Shown here: positions 1 through 11,833 of the stretch, piece after piece
How the letters are laid out: each line of letters starts with the position of its first letter
Numbering within the stretch: position 1 is the stretch's first letter
Assembly (NCBI GenBank): GCA_002007465.1
Contig: LNAC01000039.1
Span: 5,873,003 to 5,937,002, forward strand
Direction of reading: 5' to 3'
Length of the DNA stretch: 64,000 nucleotides
DNA from: Ailurus styani
Taxonomy: Eukaryota > Chordata > Mammalia > Carnivora > Ailuridae
Position numbers and translations under genes: made by a program
Notes under the pieces: generated by a model
Seen by the model: the letters and a program-made list of their open reading frames with translations, nothing else
Database searches by the model: none
What the model was told of the DNA's origin: nothing

Positions 1-1309
1 TCACATAGGCACTATGATAAACTGACAATGTAATTTAAAGCAAACTTACTGGAAATAGCTTGATAAGTATTTGATTGCTATAGTCACAAAGAAGAAAAAC
101 AGATTAGATGTATACTTCACATAGAACTAGGCTATTTTTAAAGATGTATGCAAATTTTATTCATGGTTCCCCCTCTAGCACACCTGGGGCTGAGAAAGTG
201 TAAAAATGATTAAGGTTTAGTCTCTTACCACTGTGTGTGCAAGAGAGGGTAAGAATTCACAGTGATTGTTCTTTTGGACTCCATGGATATGAGAAAGTGT
301 GACCAACGGGAAGTGGTACAAGAAACATCATTGTCTCTAAGTGCTTATTCTGAAAAATTGTTTTCATACCCTACATAACAGAAGCTGTTTGGGATAAGGG
401 TGGGGAGCAGACTATAAAGAATACTAGTTTTCACTGGTTACTTGGAGAAGGGAATAACCATTGGGATTAAGTGAGTGATTAAGTAATCACTCACTTCACT
501 CAGTGATTAATTCAGTGAAGCACTCAGTTGGCGTAATTCAGAATAAACCTCACATCCTTGGTAGCTGTGCCTCTCTTGGTGCCTAAATCCACTTTGGGGA
601 AACATTCGATTTGTGTCTTACCAAAAGGTTACCTTTTGAAACTGAGTACTTACTAGTAGAGAGATCTTCTGAAAAAACAAGAGCATTTCTCTAAGGACAC
701 TTTTACCCTAGTTCGTCACCACACAGAATGAAAACCCTTGTTGTGAACCCCACAGGATGACTGAAGTCTTCTTGATATGCACCCTTCCTGCCATCAATAA
801 CTTAGGCTCTAGGACCATTGACAAAATAAGATACAGACAGACTTGCTGAGGGAAAGAAAACAAAACAAAACAAACAAATAACCTGTGATATAAAATTTCA
901 CTAACATTAATAAAGAGTGAACAGGATTCTGAGTTCTTAGAAGCCCTTATACTCTGGCCTTACTCTCATATATTTCTTTTTGCTTTGAAACTAAAGAGCA
1001 AATTTCTCCTGGTACTGAACAATTGTTCTGGCTACTAAGATCCTACAAGGCAGCCATCATCTCTCCTTATTTACTTCTACAAGCTCTCTAAACCTAAGAC
1101 AGAAAAGAAGCAGTATGGGGCTATGAAGCAAGGTCCCTTCACTCTTAAAATATCCTTCCTAGAGGCCAAGCTATGGCTCTCTCTTTGAGCATAAATATAC
1201 ATATGGTCTCTTTCTTTAATAATGCTACAAACTATATAAGCCTTTCTTCTAGATTTTTCTTTTTATTATTAAAATACTTAAGTGATAGTTATTCATATTT
1301 ATCTTATAC
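1..1309 (-). other. REV3L: REV3L intron 3, 3' part outside the window
   Basis: This AT-rich intronic sequence lies downstream of the third coding exon. I searched it for the next REV3L exon and did not find it. A near-perfect inverted repeat at 469-496 is listed separately. No recent SINE is present. Confidence 0.85.
469..496. repeat. Perfect 12-bp inverted repeat with 4-base loop
   Basis: AAGTGAGTGATT (469-480) and its exact complement AATCACTCACTT (485-496) flank the loop AAGT. Related ACTCAGTGATTAATTCAGTG sequence continues immediately to the right. The arrangement could extrude as a cruciform in DNA or form a hairpin in REV3L pre-mRNA. Confidence 0.8.
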
Positions 1310-1384
1310 CTTTTCACCATTGCAGGATTGTAAAGATAGATCTTCATAAAGTGTCTTTCCTTCTCATGATAACCATAAAAAGGC
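1310..1384 (-). CDS. REV3L: REV3L third coding exon (residues 110-135)
   Basis: This exon is 75 bases and too short for ordinary ORF listing. I found it by searching the minus strand for the expected continuation of REV3L. The acceptor is a pyrimidine-rich tract ending AATTTCAG (AG at 1386-1385). The first base G completes Met110, then 24 codons read PFYGYHEKERHFMKIYLYNP followed by AMVK, and the last two bases AG begin Arg135. The donor is AAAAG|GTATAAG, with GT at 1309-1308, again phase 2. Phases match the previous exon and the joined frame is open. I remember Thr where this sequence has Ala in the NPxMVK stretch of human REV3L, an ordinary substitution. The following exon (reading on from ICELLQSG in human) is not in the first 1.3 kb, so intron 3 leaves the window. 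Confidence 0.96.
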
Positions 1385-1628
1385 CTGAAATTAAAAAAAA
1401 AGATATTTCAAATTATTTTCTGTATTCAAAGATGAAGTAATCCAGCTTGTTGCCCAAATTAGACTCAGGTGACCTAATTCAGTCTTATTTATATTTAATA
1501 TTAACCAAAACCCCCCAAAACAAACAAACAAAACCATTCAAAACCTTCCAGTTAAATCTACAACAGGTTAATATATAAAATATTGAAATCTTGTTACTTC
1601 TTTTAAGAAGTTTAAAAATACAACTTTC

Positions 1629-1818
1629 GGGGCACCTAGGTGGCTCAGTCGTTAAGCGTCTGCCTTTGGCTCAGGTGATGATCCCAGGGTCCTGGGATCG
1701 AGCCCCACATCAGGCTCCCTGCTTGGCTGGAAGCCTGCTTCTCTCTCTCCCACTCCCCCTACTTGTGTTCCCTCTCTCGCTGTGTTTCTCTCTGTCAAAT
1801 AAATAATCTAAAAAAAAT
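1629..1818 (+). mobile_element. Can-SINE
   Basis: The tRNA-Lys-derived carnivore SINE starts GGGGCACCTAGGTGGCTCAG and ends in an A-rich tail. Flanking ATACAACTTTC (1618-1628) and ATATGACTTTC (1819-1829) look like a decayed target-site duplication. Confidence 0.95.
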
Positions 1819-2038
1819 ATATGACTTTCATAAACTAGGAACAAAATGGAGTGGTAAACTATTTATACTTTAATTTCAATCATAATAATTCTATTAAAAA
1901 TGGCTCTTTTCTCTTTACTCTGACCATGTATGGAAAAAAAAGAGACCTTTCAAGGACCTTCTTCACCTATTTCCCATTTTTTTCTGTCAAAAGCTGTATT
2001 TCTTCACTAACAAAGTCCTTTAATTAACAGCATTCATG

Positions 2039-2230
2039 GGGTGCCTGGGTGGCTCAATCAGTTAAGCATCTGCCTTTGGCTCAGGTCACAATCCCAGGAC
2101 CCTGGGATCGAGCCCAGCATCAGGCTCCCTGCTCAGTGGGAAGCCTCCTTCTCCCTCTCCCACTCCCCCTGCTTACATTCCCTCTTTCTGTCTCTCTCCA
2201 TCAAATAAACAAAATCTTAAAAAAAAAAAA
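2039..2230 (+). mobile_element. Can-SINE with 17-bp target duplication
   Basis: This is a full-length SINE with CT-rich region and poly-A tail. AATTAACAGCATTCATG is repeated exactly at 2022-2038 and 2231-2247, so the insertion is fairly recent. Confidence 0.97.
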
Positions 2231-2617
2231 AATTAACAGCATTCATGTTACTTTGCTTATTTGTCTCTGTTTATTATTGATTTTTCAAGTTCACCAGCCA
2301 GAGACAATTTACCTATATTATATACGCATATATACATGTGTGTGTGCATAACACACATCCAACTCAAATGAAGCCTATGAAAACTGTGCAGACAGTAACT
2401 TAAGAGATTGAAAAGACCATGGCCTTACTTAATGACCCTAATTACGTGGAGGCTGGATTTTTCTCAAGGGCATTAGCTGGAATGAGGAAAGGAAGAAGCA
2501 GAAATGTACATGGTAAGGGGAGAAACAAGTGCGAGATGAAATAAGTTGGAATATCATGTTGCATCATTTCAGAAGGATCTGAAACTACACCAGTACCTCT
2601 GATATACAGACTACCAT

Positions 2618-2725
2618 AATCTTTTTTTTTCCCCTTAAGTATGCTCCATGCCCAACATGGGGCTTGAACTCACAACCCTCAGATCAAGAATACATGCTCT
2701 ATTGATTGAGCCAGCCAGGTGCCCC
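2618..2725 (-). mobile_element. Old Can-SINE, short form
   Basis: The reverse complement shows the SINE head GGGGGCACCTGGCTGGCTCA, a diverged body and an A-rich tail. CAGACTACCAT (2607-2617) and CAGACTATCAC (2726-2736) are a decayed target duplication. Confidence 0.85.
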
Positions 2726-3109
2726 CAGACTATCACTTTCAAAGATGATATAATTAGAAATAATACATAAATAAGTATGAATTTGCATACAAAATAAAAA
2801 TTTTTGTATCTCCCTAAAGTTTATCTGTAAATAAGTGGTTGGTTAAATCCTTAGGTAGACAAACCCATTCACTTTCGTTTAAAAAATACTGTCCCTTATA
2901 ACGGGCACTAGATAGAATTTATCCTCATTAGGATACCATTTCTGTCATGTCTGACAGTGTAGTGGACATCAAATACAGGAGTAATTTGGCAGCAGAGTCA
3001 TTATCTGGCATATAAACTTTTTTCCCCCTAGCTAGTTTAAGCTTTTATGTCAGAGCCATCTATATGATTGTTGTAAAGCAATTTCTATTAAAAAAAAAAA
3101 ATCCAACTA

Positions 3110-3470
3110 TTTACCAAGGCCTAAAAGGTTATCTCATCCTTTCCACTCACTCCAATCTTGTGTCATATCACTCCTCCTTTAGCCATCCTGAACATTTTAG
3201 TCCCTCTAAATTTACTCCACTCTCAAGTACTTGGCATTCTCTCTGCTTGGAAAGCTTGCTCTGAACACTGGCATGGTTTGTTTTCAATCTTCATTCAGGT
3301 TTCTACTGAAACTTCCTCACTTCCTCATAAAAGCCTTCTCTGACCATCACTCCTTATACCTTAGCCTTCTTTACTCTTTCCTGCCCCCCCACCCTATTTT
3401 TTTAAAATAACACTTAACCACTTTGTCTAGTTTGCCACTATTTACTCTATTTTTGTTGCCATGAAAAAAG
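3110..3470 (+). mobile_element. L2 LINE 3' fragment
   Basis: The stretch matches the consensus order I know for the L2 3' region: TTGGCATTCTCTCTGCTTGG, then a CTTCCTCA-type block, then AAAGCCTTCTCTGACCATC. It is strongly diverged and non-coding. Confidence 0.65.
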
Positions 3471-4420
3471 ACACATTACATGAATGATTTCATTCTCTCT
3501 CACTGGCAAAATTCCTCCTGCTATGGTATTTTTCATATAGATAAATATAGCTTTCTGTCTGGAGACATGAGTTATTTTTAGCCAGGTAAATGGGGAAAAA
3601 ATTAAATTTGCAGTGTAGTACATGTTACCTTTGTTTTGGTTTTGTTAACAATCTTTTAGGGTTTTACAATTAGAATTTCATAAATTTCAAAAACTGAATA
3701 TTAGTTAAGACTATCAAACCTCTAAAATTCTTTATAAATCTAGGAGTCTATTTTCACATCTACTGCTCCAAAATATAGCCTGGAAATTCTATAAATTCCA
3801 TTTTCTGCTTCTGTATAATCTAACTGGCAACCCTTATTTCCTGTTGTTGGCTTCAGTTGATTTTACCAAAAGAATTCCTCAACAGGGAGATCCTTTGGAT
3901 GGAAGAAAGCAGAATGGAACAGAGTATGTTTAAAAATTTATATCTGATAATTAAGTGCTTTTTAACATAACAGTAAGAAGGAAAATGAAAATGGATAGCA
4001 AAAGATCTCAATTAACTTAGATGGATTAAGAATCACTTTATAGGATATTTTCTAGAATCATGGCAACTAAGTGGCAAGGAATTCCAGAAATGAGCTAAGG
4101 TCATAATCCTATCTCTTGACCTAGCCTCAGGATAATGTATTATCTAAAAAGACTGGAATTAACCCTTTACAAATTTTAATTTGGTAGCTATGTGGAACCG
4201 TGTCTAAAGAAGTAGGAAAAACTGAAGGACTAAAATAATCATAGAAGCTAAAATGTATGGTAAGAAAAAGGGGATCCAGGTTAGGAAAAAAATTAGAATA
4301 AGAGAAAAAAGAATGGTAGCAATAGAACAGCTCATTTTTCGCCTCAGGAATTCAGATTCTCAAAAACATGACAATGCCTTTAAGAAAATAGCCACTAAAA
4401 ATACAGAAAGACTGGTCAGT

Positions 4421-4531
4421 GGGGCGCCTGGCTGGTTTAGTTGGTAGAGCATGTTGACTCTTCTTGATCTCAGGGTAGTGAGTTTAAGCCCCATGTTGGG
4501 GAAAGAGCTTACTTAAAAAAACAACAACAAC
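4421..4531 (+). mobile_element. Old Can-SINE, short form
   Basis: It starts GGGGCGCCTGGCTGGTTTAG, has a tRNA-like body lacking the long CT-rich region, and ends AACAACAACAAC. This short form is typical of older carnivore copies. Confidence 0.88.
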
Positions 4532-4739
4532 ACTGGTAACTATTCATTTTACTAGGCTGTTTGGAAATATTCAACTTTGAAATGAGAATATGTATAGGAA
4601 AGTCCTCAGAGACTATTAAACGTAAAAAATTTAGAATATAAGCTGATAATTATCTTTAACCTAATAGTTACTATCATAGGACAGGTGTGAACTTCTACCT
4701 TACTCATTTATGCAACCAAATAGTTAGTTGCTGAGCCAT

Positions 4740-5330
4740 ATTTACTAAGTGTCCAACACCATACAAAGTGCTAAGGATTTCATGGTGGACAAGACAAACA
4801 TGGTCTTTTTTCTCATGGAGCTTACATGCTGGTGGGAGAAATACATAAAAATTAAGTAAACAAAAAATCAAAACAATTGCCAACTATATTAAGTGCTGAA
4901 GGAAACAAAGAATGGGCAGAGATACAGAATAACAATAACGACAACCTATTTTAAGTAAGGAAATCAGAGAAAACTTCTCTGGAGAGGTGAAGGGTTTAAA
5001 GGACTAGAGAAGGGTAGAGCACCCAAGGAAAGCAAACTGCATGTATGAAGTTGGGAAAAGAGCTCTCAGCACATCAGAGGAACTGAAAGAAGACCCATGT
5101 AGAATTTCTAGATGGAGCATAGTGAACAAAATTACAGAAGTAGGCAGGGGTCAGAACATACAGGCTGTGGTTAGAAGCTTAAATTCATTCTAAGAACAAT
5201 ATGAATCCCTTCAAGGATTTTAAATGATTTTAAGAGGATTCGATGTATATTATAATAAGAGTACATTCGTGGCTCTGGAGCAAGACAAAAATAGAAGGAA
5301 ATTTGATGAAAAAGATACTGTCCAGAGGAA
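4740..5330 (-). mobile_element. L2 LINE fragment, antisense
   Basis: The plus strand reads the complement of the L2 3' end: a GTGCTAAGGATTTC block, CTCATGGAGCTTACATGCTG, then an AACTTCTCTGGAGAGGTGAA segment. It is diverged, without coding capacity. Confidence 0.6.
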
Positions 5331-5399
5331 AGCCTAGATTAAGGTGGAAGTAGTAGAGAGACTTAAGATAGTTTTCATATAAACATCTCGAACTCAAAA

Positions 5400-5807
5400 T
5401 GTTCTAATATGAGCTCCAAATCTTTCTTGCCAGCCTGTTCTACCTGCACCTTCCATCCTTTTAGCAGCACGGACTCAAATTTTTATAGTTATCTTTGACT
5501 CCTGTCACAACCTTTATCCAATCAGACAGCAAAGTTTATCGACTCAAACCTCAGAATAGACCCCGAAGCTGACCATGTCTCACTACTCCCATTACCATCC
5601 AAGTACAAGTTACCATATTTTCTCATCTCACCCAAATTAACGAAACAGAGTCCTAATGCTCTCTGCCCCGCTTCTACCCTTATCCCTGGATGATCTACTT
5701 TTCACATGATTGCTAAAGTAATCCTTTCAAGTTTAAGTTATATAGTGGCTACTCGAATTTCTGCAATAGCTCAGAGTAAAAGTCAGAGTCCTCAGAACAA
5801 CCCACTG
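5400..5807 (+). mobile_element. L2 LINE fragment
   Basis: The Pro/Ser/Cys-rich pattern, with CCTGCACCTTCCATCCTTTT and a GCTCAGAGTAAAAGTC block, resembles the L2 ORF2 end and 3' region in the same direction as the fragment at 6425. The assignment is tentative because divergence is high. Confidence 0.4.
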
Positions 5808-6422
5808 CAGTAGTTCTCAAACTTCAGTGTGTAGCAGAATCATTACAAAGGCTTATTAAAACACAAATTGCTGGGCTCCACCACCAGAATTCTGATTCAT
5901 TAGGTCTAGGGTGGGACCCAAGAATTTATTTTAAATAAGTTCCTATGTATGTTAATCTGAGTCCTCTGAGAAGTAGATGCCAATATATCCAAGAAATTTA
6001 TCAGAGGAAACACCTGAGAGAAACTGAGGAGGGACTCAGGAGAGACTGGGATAGCCACGAAACTTAGATACACGTCTGATCTCATGTAAAAGAGAGAGGG
6101 ACAGTGGGAAGATCAGTAATGTCTTCTATTGTAGTGTGATTCTAATCAAGGTGCAGAAAGACTTTCAGAGAGTTCTCAATGTCTCCTAGGAACAGCCCTG
6201 CCTTAGTATCCTTACCAGGTTTAGCCATTGGCTAGAAATAGCCTATGGAAAACAGCTTCAGTTCATATGGAATGACACAGATAGATTTCCGGGTGGTGGT
6301 GGGGCCGTTGTTCAATTCTGTTCCCTGTATTTGGAGATCTGACAGGTGCATTCTCATAGCTGTCAAATCAGGTAAAGCTGATGTTGGTGATGCTGGAAAT
6401 CATACTTTAAGAACCACTGGCC
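5808..6422 (+). mobile_element. MER5-type hAT element interrupted by about 0.4 kb
   Basis: The left part (5808-5945) carries AGTAGTTCTCAAACTTC, GGGCTCCACCACCAGAATTC and a GGTGGGACCCAAGAATTT block. The right end (about 6372-6422) finishes AAGAACCACTGG, the inverted repeat. The intervening 5950-6370 does not belong to MER5. I could not classify it; it contains no ORF with recognisable content. Confidence 0.65.
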
Positions 6423-6424
6423 AA

Positions 6425-6830
6425 CATGACCTCCATCCATTCATATCTCTCTAACCTCATTTTGTCTTACTCTCTTTTTCCTCCATTCTGGTCACCTCCA
6501 TGTTATTCCTACTACCTCACCTTCAAGTCTTTGCTCAAACGTCATTTACCTTGTCAATGACACCTTCCCCGATTACCCTGTATAAAACTGCCACCAGTCT
6601 ACTTCCCCACCCTACACTACTGATCCATCATATCCTACTCTACACTTTGTTCCATAGCACTAAAGAAATAAATAAATTTATTTCATATCATATCTCTTAG
6701 TTATTTTCTGCTTCCCACTACTAGAATGTAACCTCCTTGGGGGCAGGGATCTTTGTTCACCAATATATCTAGGATCTAGCGCCTAGCAAATGGAAGATGC
6801 TCAGTAAATATGTGAAAATAAATTACATGA
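6425..6830 (+). mobile_element. L2 LINE 3' end
   Basis: The order is characteristic of L2: TTTGCTCAAACGTCATTTAC, an ACACCTTCCCCGATTACCCT block, CACTACTAGAATGTAACCTCC, GGGGGCAGGGATCTTTG and AGATGCTCAGTAAATATGTG. Confidence 0.8.
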
Positions 6831-7055
6831 ATTTCTACAGTTCTAAGAAGTGGAGAAATGGAAAAGGTTAAACCATCTATCTTTCACTGCAATAAAAATT
6901 TACTTTAAAAAATTAGAGCATAAAATTTGCCTTAATTCCATTAGATTAGAAGTAAAAGAAAAATAAACAGTATCTCTGAATCAGACAGGTTTTCTTTACT
7001 TGGAATGGTACTAGAAATACAGATAAAGAAATTTAAAAAGTTAACATATACTTAC

Positions 7056-7245
7056 ATTCCTGATACTAATGACACTTTGAACACGTGCTGAGCAGTGGAA
7101 GATGGATTGCCTAAAGCCACATTAAGTGCTCTGTCGATACTGAATGCCATCTGAGAAAGATAGCTTTCTGGCTGCTGTCCATAACCATCGTATGGCACAT
7201 AGAGGTAAGGAAAGATGCCATGCAGATGAAGACATGTCTTCTGAC
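7056..7245 (-). CDS. REV3L: REV3L second coding exon (residues 47-110)
   Basis: This internal exon of the polymerase zeta catalytic subunit follows an acceptor ending TTTTAG (AG at 7247-7246). The first two bases complete Gly47, then 62 codons run from QKTCLHLHGIFPYLY to VFKVSLVSG, then AT of a split Met110. The donor is GGAAT|GTAAGT, with GT at 7055-7054, giving a phase 2 exit. The 190-base exon has no stop in the spliced frame. It belongs to the conserved N-terminal region that precedes the long central REV3L-specific segment; the polymerase motifs lie far outside the window. The ATG at 7150-7148 is Met79, the start of the shorter human isoform (3,052 residues, as I recall), used when an alternative exon disrupts the frame. 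Context around Met79 is moderate (C at -3, G at +4). Confidence 0.97.
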
Positions 7246-9064
7246 CTAAAATGTAACACATTATAAAGTTTAGTCTTGAGATACATTTTAAAATTTTAAC
7301 ATCACAAAGCTCAGAATGCAAATCATTTAAATGTTCTAATGATAACACAGCTTATCTAGGATAAAAGTTGAAAAAAATTAACCCATAATTAAAGCCACTT
7401 ATTTTAATTACATTTTACAACAGAACATTTAGAAGCATTTTATAAACATAGCATTACAGTATGATTGAAATAGTTTTGGTGAAAATATGTTTGACTATTT
7501 TACCCTCACAATCTCACTGGTTTTACATACTTCACTGAATAGCCCTATAATAATACCACATTGCAAAGTGTTATAAATCTTACAAAAACTCACTGAAAGT
7601 TTTTTAAATGAATCAATGCATGTCTGTCTTGGCATAAAGGTTTTCAAAAAAGAGAACTCTGAGACAGAGACTGCTCTGGGAGAAAGGAGAGGGTAAAAGC
7701 AATTCCAGTATGTGGAAGTTTGCTATAAGGGTGTAGTAGGGGGTTTTGGGAAGGGTAAAAATGAAATTTTGCTATTAGGAAAAAAAACAAAAACAAAAAC
7801 AAACAAACAAAAACCCCCAAGAATGACAAAAACAAAGCAAAAGAAAACCTCTGCAGATCATTTGTCCATAATGGACCTCTAGATATCTAAACTGCACATT
7901 TGGTGGAGTGGGACGGGGGGAGAAACAATGAGAGGTGACAAAACAAGCATACACACTTCCCAGAAAGCCGTTCTATTAGGCAAGGTGCAAAAGGAGTAAA
8001 TGGTGCTGACCTGCCAACAGACAATCAGGTACAGCTATGATAAAGTAATATGAGTAAGAACTCACAGAAGTGCCACAGAAACAGTAATGTATCCATGACA
8101 AGGTTAAGTAACAACAGCAGCAACAAAAACAGATGCATGAATCTGGCAGGGCTGTAGAGAAGTGATTCCTGTCCTCAGAGCACTGTCGCTAGGTCCCCCT
8201 GGGTACATGTAATTTGTCTACTACAAACAGGAAGAATGGCAGTGATGGAAGAACATATCCATTTTTCTCATGCTGTCACTATCACTATACTGCCCTGCCA
8301 ACACAATCCTTAGGCTTCGTCCCCATCCCTTATCCCACTCTGCTTCACTGGGCTTTTTTTTTCTTTTTTGGTAGGAAGGTAACTATTTGTTTGCTTATTA
8401 TTTCCTATTTGTAATTTAGAATGATTTATTAAAAATGTATATAAAATACACAGAAAATAGTTCTATGTTCTGTTGATATATTTAACACTATAGTGAATAA
8501 CATCAGCTTATCTTATTTTTAAGGTACAGATGTAACAGAACTAACGAATAAATCTGGAACAGTTATTACATACAGCAGAGCAAAATTGGAAAGACCAATC
8601 ACACAATGGAATAAGATCTATACCCTCTCAAGTGCAGTATTTGGATTTCAACTACCAACTTTCACACTTCTGAAGAACTATAAATTGTGCTGTTGTTAGA
8701 TCAGTTTCTATTTTTAGCAGCAGTTATGTTGCTTGATTTCAAAGGAATAGGGGGAAAAAACTCTTTCACTTGAAATTATTTGATTATTTTGTTTCATTTC
8801 AAACATGGTTTAATCTACTAAATACTGCAATTTCTTAATTCTCCAAATAGAAAAAAAACTAAATTGTAATGATGCTTTTTAAACATCTCATGAAAAATGT
8901 TCCATCCATTACCTTTTAGGACATAAACCACAATTTGGTTAAGAGCAAGTGGCATGTTAAACCATGGGGATAAGGAAGATGGGGAGACAGAGAAGTATCC
9001 TCTTTTAAGTTGACAAATAAATCTAAGACCAGTGATTGCAGAAGTAGCGTAATAGTGCAGTGCT
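7246..9064. other. Intron 1 segment without recognised repeats
   Basis: This AT-rich stretch contains an A-rich simple repeat (about 7783-7820, AAAAC/AAAC units) and no SINE. I saw no exon signal with a convincing coding frame. Confidence 0.6.
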
Positions 9065-9267
9065 GGGGCGGCACAGTCAGTTGAGTGTCTGACTCTTGGT
9101 TTTGGCTCAGGTCATGATCTCAGGATCATGAGCTCCAGCCCGGCGTTGGGCTCCATGCTCAGTGCAGAGTCTGCCTCAGTGCAGAGTCTGCTTAAGACTC
9201 TCTCTGCCCCTTATACCTGTGCATTCTCTCTCTCAAATAAATAAAATCTTTAAAAAAACAAAAAAAG
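9065..9267 (+). mobile_element. Can-SINE with internal 17-bp tandem duplication
   Basis: The head is GGGGCGGCACAGTCAGTTGA and the tail is AATAAATAAAATC plus A-rich sequence. CTCAGTGCAGAGTCTGC occurs twice in tandem at 9158-9174 and 9175-9191, lengthening the body. Confidence 0.92.
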
Positions 9268-9589
9268 AATTAGTGTAAGTGTAATTTATAAGCAATTTCC
9301 TAAGTTCCTAAGATATTAATTTTATAGTCTGTATATCTCATTAATGGAAATGTGGATAAATTTTACAAGAAATAATTATAAAATCTGATTTCTACTAAGT
9401 TTCTTTGTAGGAAGGGTGTTCAAAGTTCACAGAATTTTTTTTAAATACCCACTTTTCATATCTCCTGTGAAATAGGAGCCAAAGACATTATCTTTTCTAT
9501 TTCATAGGCTTTAAAACTACAATAATTTGTGGTGTATGACTTAGGAAAAAAGCCAAAATGATTTATTCAGCAGTCTCTGAACTAGATGC

Positions 9590-9745
9590 TTTACATACAT
9601 TCAGTTCTAAAACATTTAAAAACCTTGCAAGTATCACAAAGCTTAACTTTCCCAAAATCACATACCTACTAGGTAATTGAATCAAAACTTAAAAGCAGAT
9701 CAATAAAATCTAAAATCAATGCTCTTTTTACCTAACCATGCTGGT
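9590..9745 (-). mobile_element. MIR-like fragment, antisense
   Basis: The plus strand carries a degraded complement of MIR: an AAGCTTAACTTTCCCAAAAT block, a CACATACCTACTAGGTAA block and a closing TTTACCTAACCATGCTG. Diverged and tentative. Confidence 0.45.
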
Positions 9746-9779
9746 TCAATTTTTTAAAAAGTGAATGTTGGCTTCCTTA

Positions 9780-9955
9780 ACCCTTAACTCCTCAGTTCTT
9801 ATTCTGTAATGTAAATGCCTGTTTTCTTATCTAACTGTCCCATTTGAAAATTCTTTGGAGCTGGTGCTGTGTTGGAATGATCACAATATCCCCAGGACCG
9901 AGCACAAAGCACATAATATGTGCTTAATAAATATTTATTAAATGGATGAACAAAC
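9780..9955 (+). mobile_element. L2 LINE 3' end
   Basis: TATCCCCAGGACCGAGCACA is followed by GTGCTTAATAAATATTTATT and AAATGGATGAA, the classic L2 terminus. Confidence 0.75.
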
Positions 9956-10569
9956 CCTCAGCAAAACAGAGTAACTGCTTAAGGAGAAAGGAAGGGTGTA
10001 AAAGCCTTGAGTGTCTGAAAAAACAAATCTACGAAAACAGAGGGGCTTTGATACAACTAAGGATTACAGAGTTATAGGGGGACATAGATGTTGGGAAGAG
10101 TCCCTAGCTTACTGCACTTTCCTACCCTGAATAAAGCAAAGTCCCATGCAAAGCTGCAGTCATTACATCAACACAGATAACCTCCCTCTAGTTCTCCAGT
10201 GGCTAGGGATGGTTCAACGCCTTAACACCTTTCCTTCAGAACAACCTTCTGAAAACACAGCACAAGAATTCCTGGCATTGCACTTAATGGTTCTAATACA
10301 GAATGAGTATCACAGAAAAGAAAATGATGAGAAACAAGATAAAATAAGAAACTCAAAAAGTTAAACTAGGAATAAGAAATGTGTAAAAATCAATGTGATT
10401 TTCATTTCTTTTTGGCAACAGATCTTTTATTATTGTAAAATTTGCAGTTCCATAACAGCACTGCTTTATCTTGACAAGATACAGACCACTTCTATAGAAT
10501 TCCCTCCACCAGCTCTACACCACACAAAAGTGTGGGGCCACACATTTGTAAAGTTCCCTGAAGATAAGC

Positions 10570-10790
10570 TATTCTGCTCCACCCCATCAGTTAGGATTAG
10601 ATTCAGCTGTGAGAAACCCTAATATCAGTGGCTTAGCATTTAATTAATGGTTTCTTTCTCCTAACATAAGTCCAGAGCTTGGTAGCTGGTACTGCACATT
10701 CAGGGTTTTGCAACTTCTAGTTAGCTGCCTAGTTAACAACTTGTGACTTCAATCCAGAGGCTTTTTCACTATACTCCAAAGAACTCCACA
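10570..10790 (+). repeat. Probable ancient interspersed repeat, unclassified
   Basis: The block from CAGTTAGGATTAGATTCAGC through GTCCAGAGCTTGGTAGC resembles a mammalian repeat family I have seen but cannot name with confidence. No coding content. Confidence 0.3.
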
Positions 10791-11504
10791 CACAGGATTC
10801 TTTAAAGAATGTTTTTATAAAATTAGTGAAAGCTATGCTATTTTGAAACCTTGCTAAATGATCTGGTATTATTCAAAGGTTTAGAATATTAAGCTATGTC
10901 TAAGTAACACGTGGATCCAAAGTAAGCAAGCAACTGGTATTCTTTATGTTCCCAATTTCTGAATGTCCCCTCTTATTGTCATGTCAAATTGAATTAAGAC
11001 AGCAACCTTAGTAGGAATAAAGACTATTGTTGGGAGAATAAGCCTACACACACACAGGTTTCAAAAATTTTTAAGAGTTTGGGCTTTTCAATTTGACTGA
11101 TGTTGCCTAAGTCAGAAACTGCAATAAAGTTGTTTCAGGAAATCTCTACAGAAACTTGTCATAGCATAACTGCTGGCTTTTAAAGACACCCTGGCAAAAC
11201 TGTGTGGAGGTGGCTACTTTCCAATTCTGTTTAAGGAGGGCTTCTATGACCAAGGTAGGTGCCTCTGTAAAAGCCAGTACTTGGGTACTGTGAATCTAAT
11301 CTTTTAAGAATTTAGATGTACACTAAACATTAAGACCTCTGTATTCCAACATTTCTTATGTCATTTTCCCACATTTTCTTCTGCATTTTAAGTGCCTAGA
11401 TTTGGTCTCTTAAATTGTGCATCTAAAGTCTTATTAGTTTATCCATAGAAAAATTACCTGTATTTTTAATAGATACATTTTTGATGAAAAGAAAGACTAA
11501 CAAG

Positions 11505-11757
11505 TACCATTCCTCTAATTCTGAGGTCTGCAAAATTTTTTTCCTTAAAGTAGCAGACAGTAAATATTTTCAACTTTATGGGCCATCCTGTGTCTGATAC
11601 AACTACTTAAAACTCTGCCACTGTAGCCTGAAAACAGCTATAGACAATACATAAGTGAACGGGCATGGCTGTGCTGTTCCAATAAGATTTCATTTACAAA
11701 AACAGGCAGTGGGAAGGATTTGGTCCATGGATAGTAGTTTGCCAATCCCCGCTCTAA
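11505..11757 (+). mobile_element. hAT-Charlie-type non-autonomous DNA transposon
   Basis: It carries the features of this MITE: AGGTCTGCAAAATTTTTTTC at the left, CAGACAGTAAATATTTTCAA, ATAGACAATACATAAGTGAA, TTCCAATAAGATTTCATTTA and a right end TAGTTTGCCAATCCC. The two ends form imperfect inverted repeats around GG(T)CTGCAAA / TTTGCCAA. A second copy lies at about 29485. Confidence 0.75.
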
Positions 11758-11833
11758 CTGATGAGACTTCATCACCTAGAACAGAGAAGTCTGATGTCTT
11801 CTTTTTTCTTTTCTTTTTAAAATAAGCTGACTG

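Larger units (their letters stand above)
1385..7055 (-). other. REV3L: REV3L intron 2 (5.67 kb)
   Basis: The intron is bounded by GTAAGT (7055 side) and TTTCAG (1385 side) on the minus strand and is phase 2. It holds four Can-SINEs, L2 fragments on both strands, and a MER5-type DNA transposon split by an insertion. I saw no further exon in it. Confidence 0.9.

Noticed and set aside
1..1309. Fourth coding exon of REV3L
   Set aside because: I looked for the continuation beginning ICELLQSG and the MNKFYQPHEA stretch on the minus strand and found no match, so it lies beyond the left edge.
1591..1806. ORFs reading VVKRLPLAQVMIPGSWDRAPH and similar peptides across the window
   Set aside because: The same peptide recurs wherever a Can-SINE lies (1.6, 2.0, 28.2, 31.9, 37.1, 45.3 kb). 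It is translated SINE, not protein-coding sequence.
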